Assembly (NCBI GenBank): GCA_020831625.1 | Contig: JAFIGD010000030.1 | Location: 1 to 61,621 of the forward strand | Source: Verrucomicrobiota bacterium | GTDB lineage: Bacteria; Verrucomicrobiota; Kiritimatiellia; SS1-B-03-39; UBA6053 | Direction of reading: 5' to 3' | Length of the DNA: 61,621 nucleotides | In this document: positions 1 to 7,437 of the stretch, piece after piece | Numbering within the stretch: position 1 is the first letter of the stretch | Layout: each line of letters starts with the position of its first letter | Translations under genes and position numbers: made by a program | Notes under the pieces: generated by a model | Database searches by the model: none | Told to the model about the DNA's origin: nothing | The model's input: the letters and a program-made list of their open reading frames with translations, nothing else

Positions 1-565
1 TTCGGCGACCCCGACCGCACCATGTTCCCCGCCATCCCCAACCCCCGCTCCCCCCGGCCAGCCGCCCGGCCCGAAACCCCCGGCCCCCACCCCCACGCCG
101 CGCCCCCGGCCGCTCACCCCCGAGGAAATCCGCGAACGCATTCAGCGCGAACAGGGTCAAATTCCCCAGCGCCCCGCCCCGCAACCCGCGCTCTCCGCCG
201 AACAGCTCCAGCGCCAAATGGGACAGGGCCTGTCCTCCGGCGGCACCCCCGGCGGAGCGCCCACCGGCGCGGCCGGCGGCCCCTCCTTCGACTCCGTCGA
301 GAACGCCCTCCGCCAAAGACTCTACGCCGCATGGAATCAGCCCGCCGGATTGAGCGCCGCCTCGGGTTTCTTTGTCCAAGCCGAAGTAGACGTCAACCGC
401 GACGGCTCCATCCACGCCACCCGGGTCCTTCGCGCCTCCGGGCACGGTGAAATGGACCAAAGCGTGCGGGCCGCCCTCAACGCGGTCACATTTGCCGCCC
501 CTCTGCCGCCGGAATTCCGTGGACAACGCCACAGCTTTCGCATACGATTCGAAATCACACACTGA
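1..565 (+). CDS. TonB/TolA-like C-terminal domain protein (5' end outside window)
   Basis: Only the C-terminal part is present, open from base 2 of the window. The visible N-terminal part is very rich in Pro and Ala (the periplasm-spanning linker typical of TolA or TonB). A charged segment (PEEIRERIQRE) follows, and the last ~95 residues form a compact domain (VENALRQRLYAAWNQP ... QAEVDVNRDGSIHATRVL ... FRIRFEITH) that reads like the TonB/TolA C-terminal fold. TolA links the TolQR inner-membrane motor to TolB and Pal in the outer membrane. tolB starts 18 bp downstream and pal follows, so TolA is more likely than a TonB for nutrient uptake. tolQ and tolR would be expected just upstream of the window. 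Role inferred from context and domain form. Confidence 0.75.
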   Translation, partial: SATPTAPCSPPSPTPAPPGQPPGPKPPAPTPTPRPRPLTPEEIRERIQREQGQIPQRPAPQPALSAEQLQRQMGQGLSSGGTPGGAPTGAAGGPSFDSVENALRQRLYAAWNQPAGLSAASGFFVQAEVDVNRDGSIHATRVLRASGHGEMDQSVRAALNAVTFAAPLPPEFRGQRHSFRIRFEITH

Positions 566-583
566 CACCCCCGAAACCACTTC

Positions 584-1792
584 ATGAAACTCGCCTCACT
601 TCTCGCCCTTTGCATCTGTTTCGCGCCCGCCCTCACCCGGGCTCAGCGCGAAATCGTCATCACCGGCAGCGGCGGCGGACCCTCGGTCCTTGATTATACC
701 CGCTTTGCCGCCGACAGCGGATCCGGCCGCGTCTTTTACGACACCCTCCGCCGCAACCTGGACCTCACCGGACAGTTCCGCCAGGGCGCGCCCAGCGCCG
801 CCGATTTCCAGGTCACCGGAAACGCCCGCGAAAGCGGCGGACAACTCCACGTCACCGTTGAGCTTCTCGACCGCGCCAACCAGCGCCGGTTCGGCAAACG
901 CTATCAGGCCGCCCCCGATCAGGCCCGCATGCTCGGACGCCAGGCCGCCGATGAAATTTTGCTGGACCTCAAGCGCTCCCGGGGCTTCGCCACCAGCCGC
1001 ATCGCCATGATCGGCACCCGTGCCGGCTCCACCGCCAAAGAACTTTACCTGATGTATCCCGACGGCGAGGACGTTATCCAAGTCACCCGCTTCGGCCGCA
1101 TTGTTCTCGGCCCCCGCTGGGCACCCGACGGTCAATCCGTCCTCTACACCACCTACCACCGCGGTTTTCAGGATCTCGTCCGTCAACATCTGCAAACCGG
1201 ACGCCTCGAAACAATCTCCAGCTTCTCCGGCATGAACACCGGCGGGGCCATGTCGCCCGACGGCCGCTCCGTCGCTCTGATCCTCTCCCGCGACGGCCGC
1301 CCCGAACTCTACGTGCGCGACCTCCGCAGCGGCCGCCTCACCCGCCTCACAAACACCCCGAATTCCGGAAAATCCAGCCCCTCCTGGTCCCCGGACGGCA
1401 GCCAGATTGTCTTCGTCTCCGGCCATGAGGGACGCCCCCACCTCTACACCATCAGCCGCAACGGCGGTTCCCCCCGCCGGATCACCACCGGCGGCGCGGA
1501 AAATCTCTCCCCAAACTGGAGCAGCAACGGCCTCATCGTGTTCACCCGGCGCCTGGGACCGCGCTATCAAACCGCAGTCCTCAATCCCGCCGGCGGCGAT
1601 ATCCGCATCATCAGCCCCGAAGACAACGCCAACTACGAAGAACCCTCCTGGGCCCCGAACGGACGCCATATCGCCGTGACCCGCACCGAAGGCGGACAAT
1701 CCTCCATTTACTTGCTTGACACAGGGGGAACCGCCCCGATACCCTTACTCCACGGACGCGGCAACTGGCAAATGCCCGCCTGGTCTCCGTAA
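584..1792 (+). CDS. tolB: Tol-Pal system beta-propeller protein TolB
   Basis: 402 residues, usual TolB length. A signal peptide is evident (MKLASLLALCICFAPALTRA), so the protein is periplasmic. Residues ~22-140 match the TolB N-terminal domain (the region that contacts TolA), and the rest is a six-bladed propeller built from PD40/WD-like repeats whose signature can be read several times: WAPDGQSVLYTT, MSPDGRSVALIL, WSPDGSQIVFVS, WSSNGLIVFT, WAPNGRHIAVTR. TolB docks on Pal during cell-envelope constriction. The gene sits between a TolA-like gene and pal in one operon. Confidence 0.93.
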   Translation: MKLASLLALCICFAPALTRAQREIVITGSGGGPSVLDYTRFAADSGSGRVFYDTLRRNLDLTGQFRQGAPSAADFQVTGNARESGGQLHVTVELLDRANQRRFGKRYQAAPDQARMLGRQAADEILLDLKRSRGFATSRIAMIGTRAGSTAKELYLMYPDGEDVIQVTRFGRIVLGPRWAPDGQSVLYTTYHRGFQDLVRQHLQTGRLETISSFSGMNTGGAMSPDGRSVALILSRDGRPELYVRDLRSGRLTRLTNTPNSGKSSPSWSPDGSQIVFVSGHEGRPHLYTISRNGGSPRRITTGGAENLSPNWSSNGLIVFTRRLGPRYQTAVLNPAGGDIRIISPEDNANYEEPSWAPNGRHIAVTRTEGGQSSIYLLDTGGTAPIPLLHGRGNWQMPAWSP

Positions 1793-1841
1793 ACCCGAAT
1801 TTTCTAATCACCCTCCATCCCAAACCCCTCCTACTTCTCTC

Positions 1842-2384
1842 ATGAACTTTTTTTCCAAACGTATTCTGCTTGTCATTCTGGCCGCCTTCGCGCTGACCGC
1901 CTCCACCTGCCGCCGCGGCGGACGTCAGGACCCCAACGCCCTCCTCAATCAGGATGAGTTCCTGGACGGCTGGGACGACACCGACGGCTTCGGCGGTATT
2001 CCGCTCGACGACGAACGTTCCGGTATCTTCGCCACCGGCACCCCCGTCGCCCACTCCATCTCTCCGGTCTACTTCGCGTTCGACAGCTACCGCATCGCCG
2101 CCTCTGAACTGGTCAAAGTTCAAATGGCCGCCGAACACCTCCGCACCTTCCCGCGGGATGTCGTCGTCGTCGAAGGCCACACCGACGAACGCGGAAGCAG
2201 CGAATACAACCTCGCCCTCGGCGAACGCCGGGCCCTCGCCGTCCGCGAGGCCCTCGTCAACCTCGGCATCGGCTCCGAGCGCATCCAGACCCTCAGCTTC
2301 GGTGAGGAGCAGCCCGCCGTCCAAGGCACCGGCGAAGGCGTCTGGTCCCTCAACCGCCGCTCCGAATTCCGCTTCCTCCGCTAA
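1842..2384 (+). CDS. pal: Peptidoglycan-associated lipoprotein Pal (OmpA-C domain)
   Basis: 180 residues from the ATG at 1842, chosen because it opens with a signal sequence (MNFFSKRILLVILAAFALTA) ending in a cysteine (ASTC). An upstream in-frame TTG at 1716 lies inside tolB and is rejected. Thr at the -1 position is unusual for a lipobox, so lipidation is probable rather than certain. The C-terminal half is a clear OmpA-C/Pal peptidoglycan-binding domain: VYFAFDSYRIA, then VVVEGHTDERGSSEYNLALGERRA, with the Asp and Arg that clamp meso-diaminopimelate, and GIGSERIQTLSFGEEQP. Pal anchors the outer membrane to peptidoglycan and is the partner of TolB. It is the last gene of the operon, followed by a strong terminator. 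Confidence 0.93.
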   Translation: MNFFSKRILLVILAAFALTASTCRRGGRQDPNALLNQDEFLDGWDDTDGFGGIPLDDERSGIFATGTPVAHSISPVYFAFDSYRIAASELVKVQMAAEHLRTFPRDVVVVEGHTDERGSSEYNLALGERRALAVREALVNLGIGSERIQTLSFGEEQPAVQGTGEGVWSLNRRSEFRFLR

Positions 2385-2414
2385 AGCGGCACAAGCATAT
2401 CGGCCGCACCCGTC

Positions 2415-2443
2415 TCCCCCGCCTCACAGCGGGGGATTTTTTT
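2415..2443 (+). terminator. Rho-independent terminator after pal
   Basis: An eight-base stem TCCCCCGC / GCGGGGGA encloses the six-base loop CTCACA and is followed by seven T (2437-2443). It lies 31 bp after the pal stop and ends the tol-pal operon. Confidence 0.85.
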
Positions 2444-2578
2444 GGTAGTAAAATACCTGCTATTTTAAGAGCCCGACCGGCATACCACAAATCCCGCAAG
2501 GATCGGGCTTGCCCGTTCCGCGCGGCCATCATTTCCCGCCGGAAGAATTCTGACGGCAAAATACTTGATTCCTTCATG

Positions 2579-2598
2579 GTTATAACATATGTTCTAAC
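2579..2598. promoter_or_regulatory. Palindromic operator abutting the antitoxin start codon
   Basis: A 20-bp inverted repeat with nine of ten base pairs matched: arms GTTATAACAT and ATGTTCTAAC. It ends one base before the ATG at 2600. A possible promoter (TTGATT 2565-2570, 16 bp, TATGTT 2587-2592) overlaps it. Toxin-antitoxin operons are usually autorepressed through such palindromes, so an AbrB-type antitoxin bound here would block transcription and possibly translation. Function inferred. Confidence 0.5.
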
Positions 2599-2599
2599 G

Positions 2600-2830
2600 A
2601 TGAACATCAAAACCAAAGTGCGCAAAATCGGAAATTCCCAGGGAATCCTTCTGCCGAAGGAGGCTCTCCAACAGCTTCAGGTCAAAGAAGGCGACGCGAT
2701 CTACCTCACCAAGGCTCCCGACAACGCCCTCCGCATCAGCACCGGCGACCCCGCGTTTGAACGGAAAATGGCGATTGCCGACGATCTGATGAATCGTTAT
2801 CAAAACGCCCTGCGGGAACTGGCGAAATGA
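2600..2830 (+). CDS. AbrB/MazE-type antitoxin
   Basis: 76 residues from the ATG at 2600. The N-terminal half is a SpoVT-AbrB swapped-hairpin DNA-binding domain: KTKVRKIGNSQGILLPKEAL followed by LQVKEGDAIYL, as in MazE-like antitoxins. The C-terminal ~30 residues (FERKMAIADDLMNRYQNALRELAK) are helical and would be the toxin-neutralising tail. An alternative in-frame ATG at 2576 lies upstream of the palindrome and has no better ribosome site. The gene overlaps the following Doc-like toxin by 4 bp (ATGA), the standard translationally coupled arrangement. Confidence 0.85.
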   Translation: MNIKTKVRKIGNSQGILLPKEALQQLQVKEGDAIYLTKAPDNALRISTGDPAFERKMAIADDLMNRYQNALRELAK

Positions 2831-3219
2831 CAGAACTGGTCTGGCTCGGCTACGAAGAATGCCTAAACTGTCATTCGGTGCTACTCGCCCGGTTCGGTGG
2901 TTTGGACGGTGTGCGCGATCAGGGTCTTTTGGAGTCCGCGCTTCAAAGACCTCAAAACGTTTGGTCTTACGGCAGTCAAAATCTTTTCGACATGGCGGCC
3001 GCATACGCCTCCGGCATCGTGAAAAATCATCCGTTTCTGGATGGCAACAAGCGGACGGGATTTCTCGCCGCGGCTTTGTTTCTTGAAACCAACGGATATC
3101 ATTTCACCGCCCCCGAACCCGAAGCCGTTCTCATGACCGTTGATCTCGCCTCCGGAAAAATCGACGCCGGTCTCTACGCCCGCTGGCTGGAAGTCAACAG
3201 CCGTCCCGAAACCGACTGA
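2827..3219 (+). CDS. Doc-type toxin (Fic/Doc family)
   Basis: 130 residues, typical Doc size. The Fic/Doc motif is intact at residues 68-76, HPFLDGNKR, with catalytic His68. Upstream segments GLDGVRDQGLLESALQRPQN and DMAAAYASGIVKNHPF are typical of the Doc branch. P1 Doc inactivates EF-Tu by phosphorylation, and the same activity is plausible here. The gene overlaps the antitoxin by 4 bp and its stop lies 3 bp before hyuA, so the module sits between pal and the hydantoinase genes and may be co-transcribed with the latter. Confidence 0.88.
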   Translation: MTELVWLGYEECLNCHSVLLARFGGLDGVRDQGLLESALQRPQNVWSYGSQNLFDMAAAYASGIVKNHPFLDGNKRTGFLAAALFLETNGYHFTAPEPEAVLMTVDLASGKIDAGLYARWLEVNSRPETD

Positions 3220-3222
3220 GCC

Positions 3223-5184
3223 ATGGGAAACCCGATCGTACTTGGCGTGGACACCGGTGGAACCTTCACCGATGTCATCGCATTGGAAAACGGGACCCTG
3301 ACCGGGTTCAAGCTGAGCTCCACCCCGCCGAATTTCGAAGCGGCCGTCCTGGAGGGAGCCAGGACCCTCAGCCGCAGCGCCCAGCACACCCTCCTGCACA
3401 GCACCACCGTCGCCACCAACGCGCTGCTCGAACGCAAGGGCGCCAAAACCGCCCTCATCACCTCCGCCGGCTTCCGCGATGTCCTCGAGATCGGCCGCCA
3501 AAACCGCCCCTGTCTCTACGACCTCTTTCCCCGCCGCGCCCCCGGCCTCGTCCCCGGTCACCTCCGCTTCGAACTCCCCGAACGCGTCGCCGCCGACGGC
3601 TCCGTTCTCACGCCGTTAGACCTCTCCACCCTTCCGGACATCATTCAAACCCTCCGCGAACACCGCGTCGAATCCGTGGCCGTTCTTTTTCTGTTCAGCT
3701 TTTTAAGGCCGGATCACGAGCGGACCCTCGGAGCCGCGCTGGAGGCCGAAGGCTTTTCCGTCTCGCTCTCCTCCGAAATTCTGCCCGAGTTCCGCGAGGT
3801 CGAACGCGGCTCCACCACCCTCGTCAACGCCTATGTCGCCCCCGCCATGGGACGCTACCTCTCCCGCCTCAAACAGGGGCCCGCCTCCCGTCTGCATATC
3901 GTCCAGTCCAACCGGGGCTGCATGACCCCGGAGCGCGCCGCCCGCGAAGCCGTGCACACCCTCCTCTCCGGTCCCGCCGCCGGCGTGGTCGGAGCCATGA
4001 CCGTCGCGCGGGCCGGGCGTCACAACTTAAATCTCATTACCTTCGACATGGGCGGCACCTCCACCGATGTCGCGCTGATCAAAGAGCAGCCGGTGATCAC
4101 CACCCGGCACACCCTCGGCGGCTTCCCTGTCGGCGTGCCCATGGTCGATGTCCACACCGTTGGTGCCGGCGGCGGTTCCATCGCCTCGGTCGATGCCGGG
4201 GGTGCCCTGCGGGTTGGCCCCGAAAGCGCCGGCGCAGCTCCCGGCCCCGCCTGCTACGGCCGGGGCGATCAGCCCACCGTCACCGATGCCCACGTCGCCC
4301 TCGGCCACCTCCGCCCTGAAGCCTTTCTTCAGGGCCGCATGACCCTTCATCCAGAACGAGCCCGCGAAGCCCTCGCCCGCCTGGGCCAGGCCATGGGCGG
4401 ACTACCCGCCGAAGAATCCGCCCGGGATGTCCTCCGCCTCGCCAATCTTCATATGGAATCCGCCATTCGCGTCATCTCCGTGCAGCGCGGCCACGACCCC
4501 AAAGACTTCACCCTCGTCGGCTTCGGCGGCGCCGGCGGTCTGCACAGCTTCAGCCTCGCCGAAGCCCTGGGAATGACCCGCGTCCTCATTCCCGCCCACC
4601 CCGGCGTCCTCAGCGCCCTCGGATGTGTGGCCATGCCCCTCAGCTTCGAAACCGCCCAAACCGTCATGTGGCGCTGGGAGGACAACACCCCCGGTCAATT
4701 GACCGCCCTCCTCCGCGAGCTCCAGGCCGATCTGTTTGCCCGCTGCGCCGATGACAACATCGCCACCGACAGCCTGACCGTGTCCGTCACCCTCGCCATG
4801 CGCTACGCCGGCCAGTCGCACGAACTCGACATTCCCGGAGACGGAGACCCCGGCGGGCTCCTTGAGCGGTTCCACGAAACCCACCGTCAACACTTCGGAC
4901 ACTGCGCCCCGGACGAGCCGGTCGAACTGGTCACCGTCCGCCTCCGCGCCGAAACGCCTCCCCCGCAAATCCGGCTTCCCGGCCTGCCCGAACGCGCCCC
5001 CGAAGATCCCCCGCTCTCCGTCAAAAACGGCTGTGTCCGGCGCGAAGAGATTCGTCGCGGCGACACCCTCAAGGGCCCTCTGATCCTCACCGAAGATTTC
5101 TCCACCCACCTGATTCCCGCCGGCTGGACAGTCACCCCCGACGCCGTCGGCAATCTGCTCGGCACCCGGGAGGACCCCGCATGA
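3223..5184 (+). CDS. Hydantoinase/oxoprolinase subunit A
   Basis: 653 residues, usual length for HyuA-type proteins. The N-terminus (VLGVDTGGTFTDVIAL) is the ASKHA phosphate-binding motif of the Hydant_A_N domain. Further on, HSTTVATNALLERKGAKTALITSAGFRD, LSGPAAGVVGAM, FDMGGTSTDVAL and VHTVGAGGGSIA are characteristic blocks. The family performs ATP-dependent ring opening of 5-oxoproline or N-methylhydantoin (or acetone carboxylation in relatives), and the exact substrate cannot be told from sequence. It overlaps subunit B by 4 bp (ATGA), so the two are translationally coupled. No signal peptide; cytosolic. Confidence 0.9.
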   Translation: MGNPIVLGVDTGGTFTDVIALENGTLTGFKLSSTPPNFEAAVLEGARTLSRSAQHTLLHSTTVATNALLERKGAKTALITSAGFRDVLEIGRQNRPCLYDLFPRRAPGLVPGHLRFELPERVAADGSVLTPLDLSTLPDIIQTLREHRVESVAVLFLFSFLRPDHERTLGAALEAEGFSVSLSSEILPEFREVERGSTTLVNAYVAPAMGRYLSRLKQGPASRLHIVQSNRGCMTPERAAREAVHTLLSGPAAGVVGAMTVARAGRHNLNLITFDMGGTSTDVALIKEQPVITTRHTLGGFPVGVPMVDVHTVGAGGGSIASVDAGGALRVGPESAGAAPGPACYGRGDQPTVTDAHVALGHLRPEAFLQGRMTLHPERAREALARLGQAMGGLPAEESARDVLRLANLHMESAIRVISVQRGHDPKDFTLVGFGGAGGLHSFSLAEALGMTRVLIPAHPGVLSALGCVAMPLSFETAQTVMWRWEDNTPGQLTALLRELQADLFARCADDNIATDSLTVSVTLAMRYAGQSHELDIPGDGDPGGLLERFHETHRQHFGHCAPDEPVELVTVRLRAETPPPQIRLPGLPERAPEDPPLSVKNGCVRREEIRRGDTLKGPLILTEDFSTHLIPAGWTVTPDAVGNLLGTREDPA

Positions 5185-6758
5185 CCGCCCGCGCAACCGA
5201 TCTGGCCGTCTATCACCACATGTACCAGTCCATCGCCGACGAAATGGGAGCCGGACTGGCCCGCACCGCCTATTCCCCCAACATCAAAGAGCGCCGCGAC
5301 TTCAGTTGTGCCCTCTTCGACGCCGAAGGCCGGCTCCTCGCCCAGGCCGCGCACATTCCCGTGCACCTCGGCGCAATGCCCCGCAGCGTCGAGGCCGCCC
5401 GCCGCGCCTTTCCCGCCCTCAATCCCGGCGACGTGGTCATGCTCAACGACCCCTTCGAAGGCGGCACCCACCTCCCCGACATCACCCTCGTCAGCCCGGT
5501 CTTCCACCAAAACCAATGCATCGGCCACACCGCCACCCGCGCCCACCACGCCGATGTCGGCGGCATGACCCCCGGCTCGCTTCCCAACAGCCGCAGCATT
5601 TATCAGGAGGGGCTTCGCATCCCGCCCGTCCGCCTCGTCCGCGGCGGGGAAACCGACGACGATCTCCTCCGCATCGTCTGCGCCAACAGCCGCAATCCCG
5701 CCGAACGGCTCGGCGACATGCGCGCCCAGCTTCACGCACACCACCTCGGGGAGACCCGCTGGCATGAAATGATCCGTCGATACGGCCAACCCGCCCTCCT
5801 CCAGGCCCACGACGAACTCTTCGACTACGCCGAATCCTGCATGCGCGCCGCCCTGCGGGAACTCCCCGAAGGCCGCTGGACCGCCGAAGACGCCATCGAA
5901 AACCAGGCCGGCGACGGGGTCCAGGCCCGCATCCGCGCCGAACTTGTTTTAACAAACGGCACCGCCTCTCTGGATTTCACCGCCACCGACAACGCGGTTC
6001 CCGGTAGCCTCAACGCCGTCCGCGCCATCACCGAAGCCGCCGTCGCCTATGTGTTTCTCTGCTGGATGTGCAAAGACAACCCCGCCGATCCCCCGCCCGT
6101 CAATGCCGGATGCCTCAGGCCGCTGAACATTCACACCCGCCCCGGCTCCCTCATCGACGCCCGGGCCCCGAGCGCCGTGGCCGGCGGAAATGTCGAAACC
6201 TCCCAGCGGATCGTCGATGTCGTTATCGCCCTCCTCGCGCAGGCCGCGCCCGGCCGCTTTCCCGCCCAGTCCCAGGGCACCATGAACAACATCACCTTCG
6301 GCGGAACCGGTGCCGACGGGCAGGGATTCGCCTACTACGAGACCCTCGCCGGCGGCAGCGGCGCCGGCCCCGGCCGCCCCGGTGCCTCCGCCATTCAATG
6401 CCACATGACCAACACCCTCAACACCCCCGTTGAGGCCCTCGAATTTGCCTATCCCCTCCGGATCCGCGAACTCGCCGTCCGGCCGAACAGCGGCGGCAAA
6501 GGAAAGTCCCCCGGAGGCGACGGCATGATCCGCGAATGGGAGGCCCTCGTCCCCATGGACGTCACCTTCCTCACCGAACGCCGCTTCCTCGCGCCCGCGG
6601 GCACCCAGGGCGGCGGCAATGCCCTCCCCGGCAAACAAACCCTCCTCCGCGACGGCAAAACGCTCCCCCTCCCCGCCAAAGGCACTGTTTCCCTTCATCC
6701 CGGCGACCGGGTCCGCCTCGAAACCCCCGGCGGCGGCGGACACGGGCCTTGTTCATAA
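5181..6758 (+). CDS. Hydantoinase/oxoprolinase subunit B
   Basis: 525 residues. It opens with YHHMYQSIADEMGAGLARTA and contains IKERRDFSCALFDAEGRLLAQAAHIPVHLGAMP and DVVMLNDPFEGGTHLPDI, diagnostic of HyuB. Gly-rich blocks near the end (ETLAGGSGAGPGRPG, GGKGKSPGGDGMIREWE, GGGGHG) match the C-terminal core. It acts as partner of subunit A in ATP-dependent cleavage of 5-oxoproline or hydantoins. Starts 4 bp inside hyuA. Real gene order A-B is as in most bacteria; no operon partner that would reveal the substrate is seen downstream. Confidence 0.9.
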   Translation: MTARATDLAVYHHMYQSIADEMGAGLARTAYSPNIKERRDFSCALFDAEGRLLAQAAHIPVHLGAMPRSVEAARRAFPALNPGDVVMLNDPFEGGTHLPDITLVSPVFHQNQCIGHTATRAHHADVGGMTPGSLPNSRSIYQEGLRIPPVRLVRGGETDDDLLRIVCANSRNPAERLGDMRAQLHAHHLGETRWHEMIRRYGQPALLQAHDELFDYAESCMRAALRELPEGRWTAEDAIENQAGDGVQARIRAELVLTNGTASLDFTATDNAVPGSLNAVRAITEAAVAYVFLCWMCKDNPADPPPVNAGCLRPLNIHTRPGSLIDARAPSAVAGGNVETSQRIVDVVIALLAQAAPGRFPAQSQGTMNNITFGGTGADGQGFAYYETLAGGSGAGPGRPGASAIQCHMTNTLNTPVEALEFAYPLRIRELAVRPNSGGKGKSPGGDGMIREWEALVPMDVTFLTERRFLAPAGTQGGGNALPGKQTLLRDGKTLPLPAKGTVSLHPGDRVRLETPGGGGHGPCS

Positions 6759-6769
6759 AAATCAGCGAA

Positions 6770-7371
6770 ATGAAACGTTTAAAATACCTGTTCTGAAACA
6801 ACAGTCAATTTATCAAATTGGGTCCGTTTTTGTCGCCCCGGCGGATGACTTCACCATCAGCGGTGGGAGTGTGCTTATCGCCCTCGATTCCGGAGCAGAT
6901 CCTTATAACGTCGCCCTATCGTTGTTTTCGAACGACCCGACCAACAACATACCCCAAAATCTGCTTCTCGAACTGGATACCGTAGCCATTACCTCAACCG
7001 CCCAGACGGTGGTTTCATTCACCTCCTCCGATCCTTCCGAAGTGTTTACCGGTGGAGAACTTTATTGGTTGGTTCTCAGTGCTACCGGTTCGCCAGGAGC
7101 TCGGTGGTACCATACCGTCACCTCCACCCCTCTCGCCACCGCCCCCGGTTCTCTTGGTTCATTCCCCAACTTCAATCCGTTTTCCGGCTCTTCATCATGG
7201 GTCGCAGTCAGCGACGGGTTTAATCCAAACTTTGTTCTCCAATCCGGCTCTCCCGGCCAATTCGCTCTTGAAGGTGTCATCATTCCTGAGCCGGGAATGA
7301 TCGGCCTCCTCATCGGCGGTGCACTTTTCATCGGCATTCTCCGCCGCCGCAAAAATTCCGGCAGAAATTAG
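6770..7371 (+). pseudogene. PEP-CTERM protein lacking a valid 5' end
   Basis: The reading frame 6798-7371 encodes a beta-rich domain (QSIYQIGSVFVAPADDFTIS ... FTGGELYWLVLSATG) like the choice-of-anchor family. It ends in a textbook PEP-CTERM sorting signal: IIPEPGM, a hydrophobic stretch, then RRRKN. No ATG or signal peptide exists in this frame after the hyuB stop at 6758. A potential signal-peptide start, ATG at 6770 (MKRLKYLF), is in another frame and stops after eight codons. Either a frameshift/deletion removed the signal peptide, or translation starts unusually. The only close in-frame start, a GTG around 6870, would cut into the domain. Called a decayed gene with moderate certainty. 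It lies between hyuB and the TonB receptor. Confidence 0.5.
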
Positions 7372-7437
7372 AACAGCCAGAAAGACATTTTAAATTCCGC
7401 TTAACAGATCCCGTTCCTCGGGGTAATCTCGGTTTGC

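Noticed and set aside
596-1699. Long minus-strand open frame opposite tolB
   Set aside because: Shadow of the GC-rich coding strand; Gly/Ala-rich composition and no homologous pattern, while tolB on the other strand is unmistakable.
7372-7437. Cobalamin riboswitch before the TonB receptor
   Set aside because: The 66-bp leader is far too short and no B12-box-like block is seen.
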